This document shows, one piece after another, positions 60,995 through 64,000 of a stretch of DNA of 64,000 nucleotides. How positions within the stretch are numbered: position 1 is the first letter of the stretch; each line of letters starts with the position of its first letter. The DNA is taken from contig JAUNGM010000009.1 in assembly GCA_030524545.1 (NCBI GenBank), forward strand, positions 62,001 through 126,000, read 5' to 3'. Both the position numbers and the translations under genes were made by a program. The DNA comes from Eubacteriales bacterium (GTDB lineage Bacteria; Bacillota; Clostridia; Lachnospirales; Lachnospiraceae). The notes under the pieces are model-generated. The model made no database searches, was not told where the DNA came from, and saw nothing but the letters and a program-made list of their open reading frames with translations.

Positions 60995-62272
60995 ATGCGA
61001 GTCGATGCGGATGATTTTGGCCGACCTTGCAGGTGCGGTAAGGAGCACCACGTAGATGTAAAGGAGATTCTAATTGAGGAAGGGGCGGTCGATGCCCTGG
61101 AGGAAGCCATGGCGGACGGCTTTTTGAAGGAATATATTTCCCCGCTGCTGATCTGTGATACCAACACATACCGGGCAACTGAAGAAATCATGGAGGAAAT
61201 CTATGACCGGTGCCAGGTGCTTGTGCTGGAGGCTGCCGGACTGCATGCTGATAATTATGCAGTGGAAATTGTGGAGAACTGCATGGAGGAGGATATCGAT
61301 CTGATTCTGGCTGTGGGAGGCGGAACCATTCATGATATCAGCCGTTACGTTGCTTGTCAGTACAGAATTCCTTTTGTTTCCGTGCCTACCGCGGCAAGTG
61401 TGGACGGATTCGTATCCACGGTAGCGGCAATGACCTGGAATGGTCTGAAGAAGACAATTCCTGCGGTGGCGCCTTTGGCCGTTTTTGCCGATACCAATAT
61501 CTTCGCAAAGGCACCGAAGCGTCTTACGGCTTCGGGATTATCTGATTTATTTGGTAAATATATCTGTCTGGCAGATTGGAAGATTTCCCATATGCTGACA
61601 AAAGAATACTATTGTGATTATGTGGCAGAGCTGGAGGAGAAGGCTCTGCGGACAGTCAAATCCTGTCTCCGGGATATTGCGGACGGGGATGAAGAAAGCT
61701 GTGAGAAGCTGATGTATGCGCTGATTTTGTCCGGGCTGGCCATGCAGATGGTGGGAAGTTCCCGCCCGGCCTCCTGTGCGGAGCATCATATGGCTCATCT
61801 GTGGGATATGGGAGTGATCAATGGAAATCTGGATGCTCTTCATGGAGAGAAGGTTTCCGTAGGCACCATGCTGGTACTGAAAGAATATAAGCGTATTGCC
61901 GATGCCATACGGGACGGGAGATGCCGTGTTATCGGCTATCAGGGGCCGGAAACAGAGCTTTTGGAGCAGACCTTTGGAAGAAAAGGACTGCTGGACGGTA
62001 TTCAGAAAGAGAATGAACCGGAACTGCTTTTGAGTCTGGATCCGAAACGTCTGGAGTCCAAACTTGGCCGGATCGCGGATTTGATCGAGGATCTTCCGGA
62101 TGAAAGAGAACTGCTTCATTATCTGGAAAAGGCAGGATGCTGCAGCAGTGTTCATGATATCGGTCTCACGGAGGAAATCATTGCACCCAGCCTGAAGCTG
62201 GCGCCCTATGTACGGAGACGCCTGAGCCTTCTTCGTATTAGCAAAATGCTGAAGATTAAAGGAGAAGAATGA
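60995..62272 (+). CDS. sn-Glycerol-1-phosphate dehydrogenase-like protein (AraM/EgsA)
   Basis: A 425-residue metal-dependent dehydrogenase of the AraM/EgsA family, which reduces dihydroxyacetone phosphate to sn-glycerol 1-phosphate. Motifs: [18 protein letters not shown] (nucleotide loop), [12 protein letters not shown], and metal ligands in [11 protein letters not shown] (Asp), [11 protein letters not shown] (His) and [10 protein letters not shown] (His). An N-terminal tail with CRCGKEHH, common in this family, precedes the fold. In Bacillus it feeds unusual glyceryl ethers; the role here is unknown. Its stop abuts the ispF start, so the two are coupled. AGGAGGAGAG precedes ATG 60995. Confidence 0.87.
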   Translation: MRVDADDFGRPCRCGKEHHVDVKEILIEEGAVDALEEAMADGFLKEYISPLLICDTNTYRATEEIMEEIYDRCQVLVLEAAGLHADNYAVEIVENCMEEDIDLILAVGGGTIHDISRYVACQYRIPFVSVPTAASVDGFVSTVAAMTWNGLKKTIPAVAPLAVFADTNIFAKAPKRLTASGLSDLFGKYICLADWKISHMLTKEYYCDYVAELEEKALRTVKSCLRDIADGDEESCEKLMYALILSGLAMQMVGSSRPASCAEHHMAHLWDMGVINGNLDALHGEKVSVGTMLVLKEYKRIADAIRDGRCRVIGYQGPETELLEQTFGRKGLLDGIQKENEPELLLSLDPKRLESKLGRIADLIEDLPDERELLHYLEKAGCCSSVHDIGLTEEIIAPSLKLAPYVRRRLSLLRISKMLKIKGEE

Positions 62273-62748
62273 TGAGAATTGGAATGGGATATGATGTACA
62301 TAAGCTGGTAGAAGGACGGGATTTGATCCTGGGCGGAGTGAATATTCCGTGGGAAAAGGGGCTTCTCGGACACTCTGATGCGGATGTGCTCATCCATGCG
62401 GTAATGGATGCTCTTCTGGGAGCTGCGGCTCTTGGAGATATCGGTAAGCATTTTCCAGATACGGATCCGGCTTATAAGGGAATATCCAGCATCCTTTTGC
62501 TGAAGCATGTGGCTGAGCTTCTGAGGGAAAATGGCTATATTGTGGGAAATATCGATGCTACGATCATTGCCCAGAAACCAAAGATGGCACCGCATATTGA
62601 GCAGATGCGGAAGAATATGGCTGCGGCTTTGGACATTCCGGAATCCAGGCTGAATATTAAGGCAACTACAGAAGAGGGACTTGGTTTTACAGGCAGAGGA
62701 GAGGGAATTGCTTCAGAGGCCATCTGCCTTCTTGAAGAAGTAAGATAA
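62272..62748 (+). CDS. ispF: 2-C-methyl-D-erythritol 2,4-cyclodiphosphate synthase
   Basis: A 158-residue trimeric enzyme of the non-mevalonate isoprenoid pathway that releases CMP and forms the cyclic diphosphate. Motifs: [12 protein letters not shown] (metal Asp and His), [31 protein letters not shown] (split over residues 34-64), and [15 protein letters not shown] at the C terminus. Two adjacent ATGs exist; 62272 gives the standard N terminus and a seven-base gap to GGAG, while 62269 is too close. It overlaps the previous stop by one base and precedes cysS, a frequent Clostridia order. Confidence 0.96.
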   Translation: MRIGMGYDVHKLVEGRDLILGGVNIPWEKGLLGHSDADVLIHAVMDALLGAAALGDIGKHFPDTDPAYKGISSILLLKHVAELLRENGYIVGNIDATIIAQKPKMAPHIEQMRKNMAAALDIPESRLNIKATTEEGLGFTGRGEGIASEAICLLEEVR

Positions 62749-62769
62749 GTTTATTGGAGGAGATAGATC

Positions 62770-64000
62770 ATGAAACTTTTTAATACGCTCACACGCAGAA
62801 AAGAAGAATTCGTACCGCTGGAAGAAGGCAAGGTGCGGATGTATGTCTGCGGACCTACTGTTTATAATCTGATTCATATCGGCAATGCACGCCCGATGAT
62901 TATCTTTGATACAGTACGCCGTTACATGGAGTACAAAGGCTATGAAGTAAATTACGTTTCTAATTTCACGGATGTTGATGACAAGATCATTAAAAAAGCG
63001 ATTGAGGAGGGAGTCAGCGCAGAGGAGGTCTCTGCCCGTTACATTGCAGAGTGCAAGAAGGATATGGCAGGCATGAATGTGAAGCCGGCTACCACCCATC
63101 CGCAGGCTACTCAGGAAATCGACGGAATGATCGATATGATCCAGACGCTTATTGACAAGGGATATGCTTATGCCGCAGCAGACGGCACCGTTTATTTCCG
63201 TGTGAAAAAATTTAAGGAATACGGCAAGCTTTCCCACAAGAATCTGGATGACCTTCAGTCCGGTTTCCGTGCCCTTCAGGTGTCCGGAGAGGATCAGAAG
63301 GAAGATCCGCTGGATTTTGTTCTCTGGAAACCGAAGAAGGAAGGAGAGCCATACTGGACTTCTCCATGGTGCGACGGACGTCCGGGCTGGCATATTGAAT
63401 GCTCTGTCATGTCTAAGAAATATCTTGGCGAGGAAATTGATATCCATGCAGGCGGCGAGGATCTGATCTTCCCGCATCATGAGAATGAGATCGCGCAAAG
63501 TGAATGCTGCAATGGAAAAATCTTTGCAAAATACTGGATGCACAATGCATTCCTGAACATTGACAACCGAAAAATGTCCAAATCCCTGGGCAACTTCCGT
63601 ACTGTCCGCGAGATCAGCCAGCAGTATGATCTTCAGGTGCTTCGTTTCTTCATGCTGAACGCGCATTACAGAAGCCCGCTGAATTTCAGTGCAGACCTCA
63701 TGGAAGCGTCCAAGAATGCTCTTGAGCGTATCGTGGAGGCCGCGAGCCGTCTGAAAGACCGGGTGGCAGCAGCGCAGACGGAAGCTTCCGGTGAAGAAGA
63801 GAAGGCTCTTCTGAAAGAAGCGGAAGCCTTTACTGCGAAATTTGAAGACGCAATGGACGATGACTTCAATACGGCGGATGCCCTGTCTGCTGTTTTTGAA
63901 CTGGTGAAATTTGCCAATACAAATGTCACAGAAGGTTCTTCCAAAGAATTTGCCGGTGCGCTTCTTGCACAGCTTGTGAAGCTTTGCGACGTGCTGGGAC
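62770..64000 (+). CDS. cysS: Cysteinyl-tRNA synthetase, C-terminally cut by window
   Basis: The first 410 codons of a class I synthetase; it continues past the window edge with no stop. It starts [14 protein letters not shown] and shows [16 protein letters not shown] (HIGH motif, with the zinc cysteine), [28 protein letters not shown] (zinc ligand), [18 protein letters not shown], and KMSKSLGNF (KMSKS). It charges tRNA-Cys. It lies 21 bases after ispF with a GGAGGAG ribosome-binding site, completing a dehydrogenase-ispF-cysS operon. Confidence 0.97.
   Translation, partial: MKLFNTLTRRKEEFVPLEEGKVRMYVCGPTVYNLIHIGNARPMIIFDTVRRYMEYKGYEVNYVSNFTDVDDKIIKKAIEEGVSAEEVSARYIAECKKDMAGMNVKPATTHPQATQEIDGMIDMIQTLIDKGYAYAAADGTVYFRVKKFKEYGKLSHKNLDDLQSGFRALQVSGEDQKEDPLDFVLWKPKKEGEPYWTSPWCDGRPGWHIECSVMSKKYLGEEIDIHAGGEDLIFPHHENEIAQSECCNGKIFAKYWMHNAFLNIDNRKMSKSLGNFRTVREISQQYDLQVLRFFMLNAHYRSPLNFSADLMEASKNALERIVEAASRLKDRVAAAQTEASGEEEKALLKEAEAFTAKFEDAMDDDFNTADALSAVFELVKFANTNVTEGSSKEFAGALLAQLVKLCDVLG

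Noticed and set aside
1-64000. CRISPR arrays, tRNA or rRNA genes, insertion sequences, prophage
   Set aside because: I looked for regularly spaced direct repeats, cloverleaf-type sequences, transposase motifs and phage genes and saw none. A tRNA or ncRNA search program would be the decisive test.

Overview
The window comes from a low-to-moderate G+C Gram-positive anaerobe, most likely a gut Lachnospiraceae (Blautia / Mediterraneibacter-like). The signs are strong AGGAGG ribosome-binding sites throughout, PTS and PRD regulators, a YesM/YesN-type two-component system, GH94 phosphorylases, a GPH symporter next to a GH78 rhamnosidase, LexA boxes of the Gram-positive type, and Clostridia-type proteins such as the radical SAM / DUF4130 repair pair. 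I saw no tRNA, rRNA, CRISPR array, transposase or phage gene. No stretch longer than 300 bases lacks a gene.

Layout. 1-11.2 kb: a divergent flavodoxin start, a TetR regulator, a Na+/alanine symporter opposite a LysR regulator, a YjbR-like protein, a second LysR opposite a heterodimeric ABC exporter, then HAD hydrolase - dinB - mntP. 11.3-17.8 kb: a YjbR/DUF3795 fusion, then a rhamnoside module (AraC regulator, GPH symporter, GH78, RhaD). 17.9-23.7 kb: a large endonuclease Q-like/UvrD fusion, proA and nagB (promoter plus palindromic operator), followed by a hairpin-rich repeat-like element. 24-39.4 kb: an apparent beta-glucan module with two GH94-type phosphorylases, a GH30 glycosidase, a binding protein and two permeases, then a second (lipo)binding protein with a YesM/YesN two-component system.

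39.4-48.2 kb: a complete PTS module with two mannitol-type EIICB proteins, a PRD/MtlR-like activator, EIIA, 1-phosphofructokinase, a SorE-like zinc dehydrogenase and a dedicated HPr. Two promoters in this module share the same architecture to the base: a 27-bp palindrome, 15 bases, TTGAAA, 18 bases, TATAAT. This makes them the likely targets of the activator encoded between them. The enzyme set suggests that a hexitol phosphate is oxidised next to its phosphate to give fructose 1-phosphate.

48.3-64 kb: purine nucleoside phosphorylase, TrmO, aspartate kinase, a radical SAM/DUF4130 repair pair under a promoter with two LexA-like boxes, an HPr-like protein lacking the active histidine, an XPD/DinG-type helicase with an N-terminal nuclease-like domain, glmS, a penicillin-binding/beta-lactamase-fold exported protein, ridA, a glycerol-1-phosphate dehydrogenase-like enzyme, ispF and the start of cysS (cut by the window end). 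The most unusual items are the nuclease-helicase fusion, the PTS module with its duplicated control region and possible internal EIIB start, and the structured element at 23.74-23.93 kb.
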